Shown: piece by piece, positions 1 to 5,139 of the stretch
Layout: the number at the start of each line of letters is the position of its first letter
Position numbering within the stretch: the stretch's first letter is position 1
Assembly: GCA_036377055.1 (NCBI GenBank)
Contig: DASUZD010000184.1
Coordinates: 1 to 5,139 of the forward strand
DNA: 5,139 bases
Source: DASUZD01 sp036377055
Lineage (GTDB): Bacteria > Actinomycetota > Thermoleophilia > Gaiellales > Gaiellaceae
Reading direction: 5' to 3'
Program-made: the position numbers and the translations under genes
Notes under the pieces: generated by a model
Told to the model about the DNA's origin: nothing
Database searches by the model: none
Seen by the model: the letters and a program-made list of their open reading frames with translations, nothing else

Positions 1-645
1 GTAGTCCGCAACCGATAGCGCGCCGACCCACGAGTCGAAGAGCTGGATCACGTCCGCGCCGGCCACGACCTTGGCTGCCACGTATCCCGCGAACTGCGCC
101 GCGAGCTTCTCCATCAGCGCGTGCCAGAGCTCCGGCTCGCGGTACATCATCGTCTTCACCTTCAGGAACTCGCGGCTCGGCCGGCCCTCGACGAGGTAGC
201 CGGCCACGGTGAACGGCCCGCCGCAGAAGCCGACCACCGCCTGGTCGGGCCGCAGCGCCTCCCGCACGAGCCGAACCGCCTGGAGAATGGAGGCCACCGA
301 CTCCTCCGGCTCCGTCACGCGCAGCGCCTCGACGTCCGCCGCTGAGGCGACCGGACGATCCACGACCGGGCCGACGTTCTCGACCAGCTGCACGTCGACG
401 CCCATCGGTAGAACCGGGAACATGATGTCGGTGAACATCACGGCCGCGTCCACGTCGTGGCGGCGCACCGGTTGGAGCGTCACCTCGGCGCAGAGCTCAG
501 GCTGCGCGACGATCTCGAACAGCCCGTAGCGCTCGCGAATCTCGCGGTATTCCGGCAGCGACCGGCCCGCCTGCCGCATGAACCAGACGGGCGTCCGCTC
601 CGTCGGCTCGAGCCGGCACGCGCGCACCAGGAGCGGCTCCGACAT
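1..645 (-). CDS. hemE: Uroporphyrinogen decarboxylase HemE, N-terminal part (3' end beyond window)
   Basis: This cytoplasmic haem-pathway enzyme removes four acetate carboxyl groups from uroporphyrinogen III to give coproporphyrinogen III. The ATG is at 645-643 and the frame stays open to base 1, giving 215 residues of a family that is usually about 340-360, so roughly the last third is missing. Seen directly: the substrate-binding signature RTPVWFMRQAGRSLPEYR at residues 17-34; MFTDIM with D73 at the position of the catalytic Asp of the family; GFCGGPFTVAGYLVEG at 139-154 with Y150 in place of the active-site Tyr; and FDSWVG at 203-208. The usual GAP of the third motif reads GGP here. A purine-rich AGGAAGG lies just upstream of the ATG and supports this start. 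The gene is divergent from the Ig-domain gene with only 16 bp between start codons. Family assignment is secure. Confidence 0.97.
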   Translation of the reverse strand, partial: MSEPLLVRACRLEPTERTPVWFMRQAGRSLPEYREIRERYGLFEIVAQPELCAEVTLQPVRRHDVDAAVMFTDIMFPVLPMGVDVQLVENVGPVVDRPVASAADVEALRVTEPEESVASILQAVRLVREALRPDQAVVGFCGGPFTVAGYLVEGRPSREFLKVKTMMYREPELWHALMEKLAAQFAGYVAAKVVAGADVIQLFDSWVGALSVADY

Positions 646-659
646 AGCCTTCCTACCCT
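645..659 (+). promoter_or_regulatory. Candidate -10 element(s) for the Ig-domain gene, no Shine-Dalgarno
   Basis: TAGCCT (645-650) lies 11 bases before the ATG at 662, and a second hexamer of the same TANNNT form, TACCCT (654-659), lies two bases before it. The 15 bases upstream of the ATG are pyrimidine-rich and contain no purine run that could act as a Shine-Dalgarno, so a leaderless transcript from TAGCCT is the simplest reading. No -35 match is seen at the expected distance. This is inference from spacing and composition only. Confidence 0.25.
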
Positions 660-660
660 A
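646..660 (-). promoter_or_regulatory. hemE start region: Shine-Dalgarno-like AGGAAGG and candidate -10 TAGGGT
   Basis: Reading on the minus strand, TAGGGT (660-655) is followed by nine bases and then the hemE ATG. Those nine bases contain AGGAAGG, which ends two bases before the ATG, rather close for an ideal ribosome binding site. The site can therefore be read as a purine-rich ribosome binding site or as a TANNNT -10 box feeding a leaderless or near-leaderless transcript. No convincing -35 is visible upstream. The start codon itself is well supported by the HemE alignment; which signal is used is not resolved. Confidence 0.4.
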
Positions 661-661
661 G

Positions 662-1465
662 ATGCAGCCGGCGGGCGACCACGACGTTCCGGGCGGGCCG
701 CTCGCCGTTCGCTGGCTCGCGTACGAGCTGCCGACGATCCGAGCCGGAGCGCTTGCAACGCCGCGCGTCGCAGTCGAGAACGCGGGCACCGCGACCTGGG
801 CCCCGACCGGCCCCCGCCGCGTCTGCCTCGGCTACCACTGGCTCGACGAGCTCGGGAACCCGATCGTCTGGGACGGCCTCTGGACGGCGCTGCCACACGA
901 GGTCCGTCGGGGCGGCCGCGCCGAGGCCGACCTCACGCTACGCGGCCCGATCCCGCCCGGTCGGTACCGGCTCGCGATCGACCTTGTCGCCGAGGATCGC
1001 TACTGGTTCAGCGAGGTCGGGAACGTCGCGCTCGAACGCGCCGTCGACGTCCGGCCGCGGATCGAGCGGCGCGCGCTGGCCCTGCACGGTGCCGAAACGG
1101 AGGCCGCAGAGGTGATCGCCTACCTCGCGCCGGGAGTAGTCCCCGGGCCCGAGTGGGAGCAACGCGTCCTCGACGCCCACGCTGAGGGCTATGCAGTCGT
1201 CGGCGGCTCGATCGACGCAGGCGGCGGCGTCCTCCGCCGGCCGCCGCGCGCGCTCGCGCCCTACGCGCCAGGTTCCGGCCGCATCCCCGGCTTCGCGCAT
1301 CCGCTCCTCTGCCCGTCGGTCGTGCGCGGCGTGGAGCCCGAGTGGCTCGACCCCGTCGAGGGCCTGCCCGCGCTCGAGCCGCCCGCCGACGAACCGTGGC
1401 TCTACGACGGGCGAATCGAGCTCAGGCTCAGAGCTCGACCGCGATCTGGTCGTCGACACGGCTAA
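662..1465 (+). CDS. Ig-like beta-sandwich domain protein with unrecognised C-terminal half
   Basis: The product is 267 residues. Residues about 14-130 form an Ig-like domain of the NBR1-like type often attached to glycosyltransferases and methyltransferases in polysaccharide loci. Visible hallmarks are VENAGTATW (38-46), LGYHWLDELGNPIVWDG (56-72), PPGRYRLAIDLV (98-109) and a following W115-F116. Such domains are thought to bind glycan or mediate assembly; no catalytic motif is seen. Residues 150-267 are unassigned. The stretch PEWEQRVLDAHAEGYAVVGG (163-182) faintly recalls a GT2 glycosyltransferase segment, but the DXD region is absent, so a decayed or truncated enzyme is possible. There is no signal peptide or membrane segment, so a cytoplasmic location is likely. 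An in-frame TAG at 659-661 directly abuts the ATG and fixes the earliest start. Codon third positions are strongly GC, supporting coding. The last 12 codons overlap the convergent permease and yield an Arg-rich tail that may not be conserved. Confidence 0.75.
   Translation: MQPAGDHDVPGGPLAVRWLAYELPTIRAGALATPRVAVENAGTATWAPTGPRRVCLGYHWLDELGNPIVWDGLWTALPHEVRRGGRAEADLTLRGPIPPGRYRLAIDLVAEDRYWFSEVGNVALERAVDVRPRIERRALALHGAETEAAEVIAYLAPGVVPGPEWEQRVLDAHAEGYAVVGGSIDAGGGVLRRPPRALAPYAPGSGRIPGFAHPLLCPSVVRGVEPEWLDPVEGLPALEPPADEPWLYDGRIELRLRARPRSGRRHG
1416..1438. terminator. Hairpin at the convergent gene overlap, possible bidirectional terminator
   Basis: TCGAGCTC (1416-1423) and GAGCTCGA (1431-1438) form a perfect 8-bp stem around a 7-base loop (1424-1430) that holds the permease stop codon. 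It sits just where two convergent genes meet, the usual place for a bidirectional terminator. There is no adjacent run of T on either strand, so it is not a canonical intrinsic terminator. Part of the symmetry comes from two copies of the palindrome GAGCTC and could be chance. Confidence 0.35.
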
Positions 1466-2213
1466 AAAGGAAGGCGCCGACCCCGAGCGCGATCACGGCG
1501 GCGGCGCAGAGATAAGCCGCGTCGATCGCGCGCGGCGCGCGGCCGAAGAACAGCGGATCGCGAATCGCGTCCACCGCGGGCGTGACGAAGTTCACGTAGT
1601 GGAGGACGCGGACGAGCCCGTGGTAGTGGTGGAATGCGCTCGGGATCCACAGGATCGGCGTCAGGAAGAACCACGGCAGGAGCAGCGCGCCGATCAGATG
1701 CTCGACATCGCGGAAGACGACGTTCGCCGAGGCCAGCGCGAGCGCGAGACCGCTCGTCAGGCAGACGAGCGCGAACGCGAGCGGGATCGCGAGCCACTCG
1801 GTCGCGCGCACGCGCGGGAGGAACGCGAAGTTCAGGACGAGCAGCACGGCCAGCATGACGCCGAAGCTGACGAGGTTCGTCGCGACCACCGACAGCGGGA
1901 CGAGCTGGCGGGGGAAGCGCGTCTTCCGGATCAGGTTCGCGTTGTCGAGCATGCTGCGCGACGCCGCGTGGATCGAGGTCGAGAAGAAGATCCAGATCGC
2001 GAGCCCCGAGAGCAGAAAGAGCGCCGGGTGGTCGACGGGGATCGCCTTCCAGAGCAGCGAGAAGACGAGCAGGTAGATCCCGAGCAGGACGAGCGGGTTC
2101 ACGAGCGACCACGCGACGCCGAGGACCGTGCCCTTGTACTTCGCCTGGAGGTCGCGGCGGAAGAGGTTGCCGAACAGCTCGCGGTAGCGGATGAGGTCGG
2201 CGTACACGGCCAC
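1428..2213 (-). CDS. ABC-2 type polysaccharide/teichoic-acid exporter permease (Wzm/TagG-like)
   Basis: This is the membrane half of an ABC transporter that moves undecaprenyl-linked glycans or teichoic-acid-like polymers across the cytoplasmic membrane. With the GTG at 2213 it has 261 residues, the usual size for Wzm/TagG. Seen: the family signature RDLQAKYKGTVLGVAWSLVN at residues 20-39 before the first membrane span; about six hydrophobic spans (near 37-55, 66-84, 107-130, then three more to the C-terminus); the RKTRFPRQLVP amphipathic segment (about 97-107); and VTPAVDAIRDPLF near the end. The frame is open back to a TTG at 2279 (283 residues), but the extra residues are Arg/Ala-rich and unlike the family, so GTG at 2213 or 2207 is preferred. 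The gene ends with tandem in-frame stops, TGA-GCC-TGA. It is divergent from the fusion gene and convergent with the Ig-domain gene, so it appears monocistronic. No ATPase gene is in the window. Confidence 0.93.
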   Translation of the reverse strand: MAVYADLIRYRELFGNLFRRDLQAKYKGTVLGVAWSLVNPLVLLGIYLLVFSLLWKAIPVDHPALFLLSGLAIWIFFSTSIHAASRSMLDNANLIRKTRFPRQLVPLSVVATNLVSFGVMLAVLLVLNFAFLPRVRATEWLAIPLAFALVCLTSGLALALASANVVFRDVEHLIGALLLPWFFLTPILWIPSAFHHYHGLVRVLHYVNFVTPAVDAIRDPLFFGRAPRAIDAAYLCAAAVIALGVGAFLFSRVDDQIAVEL

Positions 2214-2228
2214 GGCGCGGAAAGTGTA
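2214..2228 (-). promoter_or_regulatory. Candidate -10 TACACT for a leaderless permease mRNA
   Basis: On the minus strand, TACACT (2228-2223) matches TANNNT and is followed by nine bases, then GTG at 2213. The intervening TTCCGCGCC contains no Shine-Dalgarno. This spacing would put the transcription start at or very near the start codon and supports choosing GTG 2213 over the upstream TTG at 2279. No clear -35 is visible. Confidence 0.35.
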
Positions 2229-2269
2229 GGCCGGGGCGGCGGCTACCCTCGCTCGACGAAGCCGCCTGT

Positions 2270-2303
2270 GCGTAAACAAGTCGCTAACAGCCTCGGGTTA
2301 CGC
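2270..2303. promoter_or_regulatory. Inverted repeat GCGTAA-N22-TTACGC between divergent genes
   Basis: GCGTAA (2270-2275) and TTACGC (2298-2303) are perfect inverted 6-bp arms separated by 22 bases, in the AT-richest part of the divergent intergenic region. The right arm overlaps the candidate -10 of the fusion gene. It could be a shared operator or simply paired promoter-like sequence. With arms of six bases, chance is a real alternative. Confidence 0.25.
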
Positions 2304-2314
2304 TTCGCGCGTCC
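2299..2314 (+). promoter_or_regulatory. Candidate -10 TACGCT upstream of the WecA-like fusion gene
   Basis: TACGCT (2299-2304) matches TANNNT and is followed by ten bases, then the ATG at 2315. The gap TCGCGCGTCC has no Shine-Dalgarno. Upstream in the same frame a TAA at 2285-2287 closes the frame with no other start codon between, so the ATG is fixed and translation must begin without a normal ribosome binding site, as expected for a leaderless message. Confidence 0.35.
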
Positions 2315-4114
2315 ATGACTGCAGCCGTCGTGACGGTCGCGCTGCCTGCATCCGCGCTCGCGATCGTCCTCCTTCTTCGCTCTCCTCTCGCCCGCCGCCT
2401 CGTCTCCGCACCGCGCGACGACCGCTGGCACGAGCGGCACACGCCGTCGCTCGGCGGGCTCGGCATCTTCGCCGGGATCGTCGGAGGCGTCGGCGCGACG
2501 TGGGCGGCCGGCGGCGTCCACGGCTCGCGTGAGCTGCTCGGCATCGTCGGCGGCTGCGCGATCGTCTTCGCCGCGGGACTGATCGACGACCTGCGCTCGC
2601 TGCCGCCGCTCGCGAAGCTCGGGAGCCAGGTCGCGGCGGCCGCGCTCGTCCTCTCCACCGGGCTCAAGGTGCAGATCGTCGGCAACGACCTGCTCGCGGT
2701 CGCGATCGCGCTCGTCTGGCTGGTCGGGATGACGAACGCGTTCAACCTGCTCGACAACATGGACGGGCTCGCGGCGACCCTGGCCGCGATCGGCTGCGGG
2801 TACTTCGCGATCGACGCCGTTACGACGCACCCGAACCGAATGATCCTCGTCCTCTCGCTCGCCGTCGGGCTCGCGTGCCTCGGATTTCTGCCGTTCAACC
2901 TCCGGCCGGCGCAGCCGGCGGCCGTCTTCATGGGCGACGCCGGCAGCCAGACGATCGGCTTCGCGCTCGCCTCGCTCGGCCTCGCCGCGAGCTGGAAGGC
3001 GGCCGGGACGACCGTCGCGACGCTGCTCCTGCCGATCCTCGTCCTCGCGGTGCCGATCCTCGACACGACGCTCGTCACGATCGTCCGGATCCTCGAGGGC
3101 CGGCCGATCTCGCGCGGCGGCCGCGACCACACCTCGCACCGGCTCGTCTATCGCGGCCTCTCCGAGAAGCGCGCGCTCGTCCTGCTGGCCGTGATCGCGG
3201 CGGCGCTCGGCGCGACGAGCCTCGCCTACAACATCGTCGGCGACGCGCGGCTGACGATCGCCGGCGTCCTGCTCACGTTCGCCCTGCTCGTCCAGTTCGC
3301 GAGCTTCATCTCCGACGTCGAGCGAAGCGGCGGCCGGCTCGCGAGCTTCGCGCTCCGGACGCGTCGGCTCGTCGAGCTGCTTGTCGACGCTGCGCTGATC
3401 GCCGCGGCGTTCACCGCGTCCTACCTCCTGTTTGTGGACGGAAGCGGGACGCCGTACCAGCGGCACATCTTCACGTTCACTCTGCCGGCGCTCCTCGCGG
3501 CACGGTTCGCGCTGTTCATTCCGTTCGGGCTCTATCGCGGCGTCTGGCGCTACGCCGGCGCGCGCGAGGCGACGGCGACGATCGGCGCGGTCGTCACCTC
3601 CGAGGCGCTCGCTTACGTGTTCATCTGGGCGACGCAGCCGTGGGGCGACTTCCCGCGCAGCGTCTTCGTCGTCGACGCTCTGTTGTGCGCCGTCCTCGTC
3701 GGTGCGTCGCGGCTCGGCGAGCGGGCGCTCTTCCGGACGCTGACGGTGCTGAAAGGCCGCGCCGGCCAGCGGCGGACGCTGATCGTCGGAGCGGGCCGCG
3801 GCGGTCGCAGCCTGCTTCGCGAGCTGCGCGAGACGCCGGGCGAGAACGTGGTCGGCTTCGTCGACGACGACCCGCGCCTGCGCCGCCGGCGCCTCCAGGG
3901 CGTTCCGGTGCTCGGGACCGCCGACGAGATCGAGCGGATTCTCGAATCGGCGCGGCCCGACCTCGTCCTCGTCACGATTCCCGAGGCGCCGCGCGAGCGG
4001 CTCGACTTCGTCGTCTACGGCTGCGCGCAAGCTGGAGTCCAATGTCAGTTCGTCCGCCGCGTCACCGGTCTCGACCCGCTGAGCGTCCTCGGCATCGGCG
4101 CGAGAGTCGAATGA
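2315..4114 (+). CDS. Polyprenyl-phosphate sugar-1-phosphate transferase (WecA-like) fused to FlaA1/CapD-type N-terminal region
   Basis: The N-terminal half (residues 1 to about 330) is a polytopic GT4/MraY-WecA transferase, which moves a HexNAc-1-phosphate from UDP-sugar to undecaprenyl phosphate and so starts surface-glycan synthesis. Visible motifs are PRDDRWHERHTPSLGGLGI (33-51), GLIDD with D91-D92 for Mg2+, NAFNLLDNMDG (141-151), FMGDAGS (205-211) and the sugar-recognition loop GGRDHTSHRL (268-277). The C-terminal half resembles the front of FlaA1/CapD/WbpM and polyprenyl glycosylphosphotransferases: membrane spans around 351-470 with LYRGVWRYAG (406-415) and PRSVFVVDALL (447-457), then a Rossmann CoA_binding_3-like domain starting LIVGAGRGG (489-497) with GFVDDDP (514-520). 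The protein stops at 599, where an SDR dehydratase or sugar-transferase domain would follow; none is present. Only the first half therefore has a complete catalytic set. It overlaps the GT-C gene by ATGA, implying an operon. The acceptor-side role is secure; the sugar is unknown. Confidence 0.92.
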   Translation: MTAAVVTVALPASALAIVLLLRSPLARRLVSAPRDDRWHERHTPSLGGLGIFAGIVGGVGATWAAGGVHGSRELLGIVGGCAIVFAAGLIDDLRSLPPLAKLGSQVAAAALVLSTGLKVQIVGNDLLAVAIALVWLVGMTNAFNLLDNMDGLAATLAAIGCGYFAIDAVTTHPNRMILVLSLAVGLACLGFLPFNLRPAQPAAVFMGDAGSQTIGFALASLGLAASWKAAGTTVATLLLPILVLAVPILDTTLVTIVRILEGRPISRGGRDHTSHRLVYRGLSEKRALVLLAVIAAALGATSLAYNIVGDARLTIAGVLLTFALLVQFASFISDVERSGGRLASFALRTRRLVELLVDAALIAAAFTASYLLFVDGSGTPYQRHIFTFTLPALLAARFALFIPFGLYRGVWRYAGAREATATIGAVVTSEALAYVFIWATQPWGDFPRSVFVVDALLCAVLVGASRLGERALFRTLTVLKGRAGQRRTLIVGAGRGGRSLLRELRETPGENVVGFVDDDPRLRRRRLQGVPVLGTADEIERILESARPDLVLVTIPEAPRERLDFVVYGCAQAGVQCQFVRRVTGLDPLSVLGIGARVE

Positions 4115-5139
4115 CGTCGGTCGCCGTCGCGGCCCCGACGCGGACCTGGCTCGACCGGGTCAGCGCCGCCCTGCCGCTCGCGACCGTCTTCTTCTGGCTC
4201 TGCGTGGTCTACGGCTTCGAAGCGTGGCTTCACGGGACGCCCTGGCTCTTCACCGACGAGCTCGAGCTGACCCAGCTCTCACGCGCGATCGCCGAGACGG
4301 GTCACGCGGCGCGGCGCGGCGACCCGCACTCGTTCGGGACGCTCTACACCTACCTGCTCGCCCCGGCCTGGTGGCTCTCGAGCACGGAGAGCGCGTACTC
4401 GGCCGCGAAGTACATCGGCGTCTTCGCGATGACCTGCACGCTCTTCCCCGCCTACGGGCTGGCGCGCATGGTCGTCGGCCCGCGGCCGGCGCTCTTCGCC
4501 GGCGCCGCGAGTGCCGCGATCCCGGCCTTCCTCTACGCGTCGATGTTCGTTCCCGAGCCGCTCGCGTATCCGTACTCGACGCTCTGCCTCTTCCTGATCG
4601 TGAAGGCGCTCGTCAAGCGCTCCGGCTGGTGGATCGGCGGGGCCGCGCTCGCCTGCGCCGTCGCGCCGCTCGTGCGGGCCGAGCTGACGGTCCTCCCTGC
4701 GGTCTTCGTCCTCGCTGCGCTCGGCCTTTGGTGGACGGGGCCGCGCTGGCGCGAGCGGCGGGCGAGCTGGACCCGCTGGGACTGGACCGGCGCCGTCGCG
4801 CTCTTCCTCGGGATCGTGATCGTCGCGAACTCGTTCATGTCGCACCACTCGTTCAGCTGGTACGTCTCGACGACGCTCTACAAGGACCGGATGCTCGACA
4901 ACGGGCTCTGGGCGGTCGGCGCGCTGACGATCGGCCTCGGCGTCCTCCCGGTCGTCGCCGGGCTCGCCGCGCTGGTGCGGCCGCGCGGGCTCGTCCGCAG
5001 CGAGGCCGAGCGCGCCTTCGTCGCCGTCGCAGCGATGAGCGTGATCGGCTTCGCGTGGTACACGGCCGTAAAGGCCGCGTACATCTCGACCGTGTTCTCG
5101 ACGCTGGTGGAGGAGCGGAACCTGATCTACGTCGCGCCG
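4111..5139 (+). CDS. GT-C family membrane glycosyltransferase (ArnT/PMT-like), N-terminal part (runs off right edge)
   Basis: The frame is open from ATG 4111 to the window end: 343 residues with no stop, of a family commonly 450-700 long. It is an integral membrane protein with a first span at about 18-40, then a first extracytoplasmic loop carrying LFTDELELTQLSRAI with D49-E50, the position of the acidic catalytic motif of GT-C enzymes. PHSFGTLYTYLLAPAWW (72-88), VPEPLAYP (147-154, with E149) and APLVRAEL (185-192) follow the pattern of GT39/GT83-like proteins, and ERNLIYVAP lies at the right edge. About eight hydrophobic spans are visible. Such enzymes use polyprenyl-phosphate sugars on the outer face of the membrane to glycosylate lipid, polymer or protein; the substrate is not deducible. 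The ATG sits inside the stop of the preceding gene (ATGA), with only a weak GAGAG upstream, indicating translational coupling. I am sure of the fold class, less of the subfamily. Confidence 0.88.
   Translation, partial: MTSVAVAAPTRTWLDRVSAALPLATVFFWLCVVYGFEAWLHGTPWLFTDELELTQLSRAIAETGHAARRGDPHSFGTLYTYLLAPAWWLSSTESAYSAAKYIGVFAMTCTLFPAYGLARMVVGPRPALFAGAASAAIPAFLYASMFVPEPLAYPYSTLCLFLIVKALVKRSGWWIGGAALACAVAPLVRAELTVLPAVFVLAALGLWWTGPRWRERRASWTRWDWTGAVALFLGIVIVANSFMSHHSFSWYVSTTLYKDRMLDNGLWAVGALTIGLGVLPVVAGLAALVRPRGLVRSEAERAFVAVAAMSVIGFAWYTAVKAAYISTVFSTLVEERNLIYVAP

Noticed and set aside
457..1185. Plus-strand open frame spanning the hemE start and the Ig gene, plus minus-strand frames at 480-896 and 938-1459
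   Set aside because: They are Arg/Pro-rich, cross two well-supported genes in other frames, and show no recognisable domain. The Ig frame has the better domain and codon evidence.
1462..1470. Short A-run (CTAAAAAGG) that would read as a T-tract on the minus strand
   Set aside because: It lies inside the permease coding sequence upstream of its end and has no GC-rich stem before it, so it is not a terminator.
1191..2318. Plus-strand 375-codon open frame opposite the permease
   Set aside because: It is highly charged and low-complexity, antisense to a clear Wzm/TagG permease, and runs through the divergent intergenic region.
2350..3290. Frequent GCGATCG-like words, reminiscent of the cyanobacterial HIP1 repeat
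   Set aside because: They fall in frame as Ala-Ile or similar codon pairs (GCG ATC G) and are explained by codon choice in a membrane protein rich in Ala and Ile.
2243..4042. Antisense 599-codon open frame on the minus strand opposite the fusion gene
   Set aside because: The product is a low-complexity run of Arg, Glu, Asp and Ala, the expected mirror of a GC-rich membrane-protein gene. The equal length to the real gene is coincidence, and the frame is offset.
4279..4848. Minus-strand open frames opposite the GT-C gene
   Set aside because: Charged, low-complexity mirror translations of a hydrophobic protein; no motifs.
1..5139. CRISPR arrays, tRNA or rRNA genes, insertion sequences, attachment sites
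   Set aside because: I looked for direct repeats, cloverleaf-like segments, transposase motifs and terminal inverted repeats and saw none. Coding genes fill nearly the whole window.

Overview
The window is a GC-rich (about 70% by eye), gene-dense stretch of bacterial chromosome. Codon third positions are almost always G or C, intergenic gaps are very short, and start sites mostly lack Shine-Dalgarno sequences. Together with the protein families, this best fits a high-GC actinobacterium, possibly of the Thermoleophilia/Gaiellales/Solirubrobacterales type. That placement is inferred from composition and motif flavour, not from a search. Five genes fill the window and no stretch over 300 bases lacks a gene.

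Layout. (1) Bases 1-645, minus strand: the N-terminal 215 residues of HemE, uroporphyrinogen decarboxylase, a haem-pathway housekeeping enzyme that runs off the left edge. (2) Bases 662-1465, plus strand: a 267-residue protein with an N-terminal Ig-like beta-sandwich of the kind attached to polysaccharide glycosyltransferases, and a C-terminal half I do not recognise. (3) Bases 1428-2213 (or to 2279), minus strand: an ABC-2 permease of the Wzm/TagG polysaccharide-export family. It converges on gene 2 with a 38-bp overlap, and no ATPase gene lies beside it. (4) Bases 2315-4114, plus strand, divergent from the permease: a 599-residue fusion of a WecA/MraY-type polyprenyl-phosphate sugar-1-phosphate transferase with the membrane and Rossmann (CoA_binding_3-like) N-terminal part of FlaA1/CapD-type proteins, ending where a catalytic domain would normally begin. 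(5) From 4111 to the right edge, plus strand, coupled by an ATGA overlap: the first 343 residues of a multi-spanning GT-C (ArnT/PMT-like) glycosyltransferase.

Genes 2-5 look like the edge of a cell-surface polysaccharide or glycoconjugate locus abutting hemE. The fusion protein would load the first sugar-phosphate onto undecaprenyl phosphate, the GT-C enzyme would use a lipid-linked sugar donor on the outer face of the membrane, and the permease would export a lipid-linked glycan or teichoic-acid-like polymer with an ATPase encoded elsewhere.

The most notable points are the fusion protein with its missing catalytic domain, the orphan permease next to a stand-alone Ig-like protein, and a recurrent TANNNT hexamer 9-11 nt upstream of four start codons, which suggests leaderless transcription.
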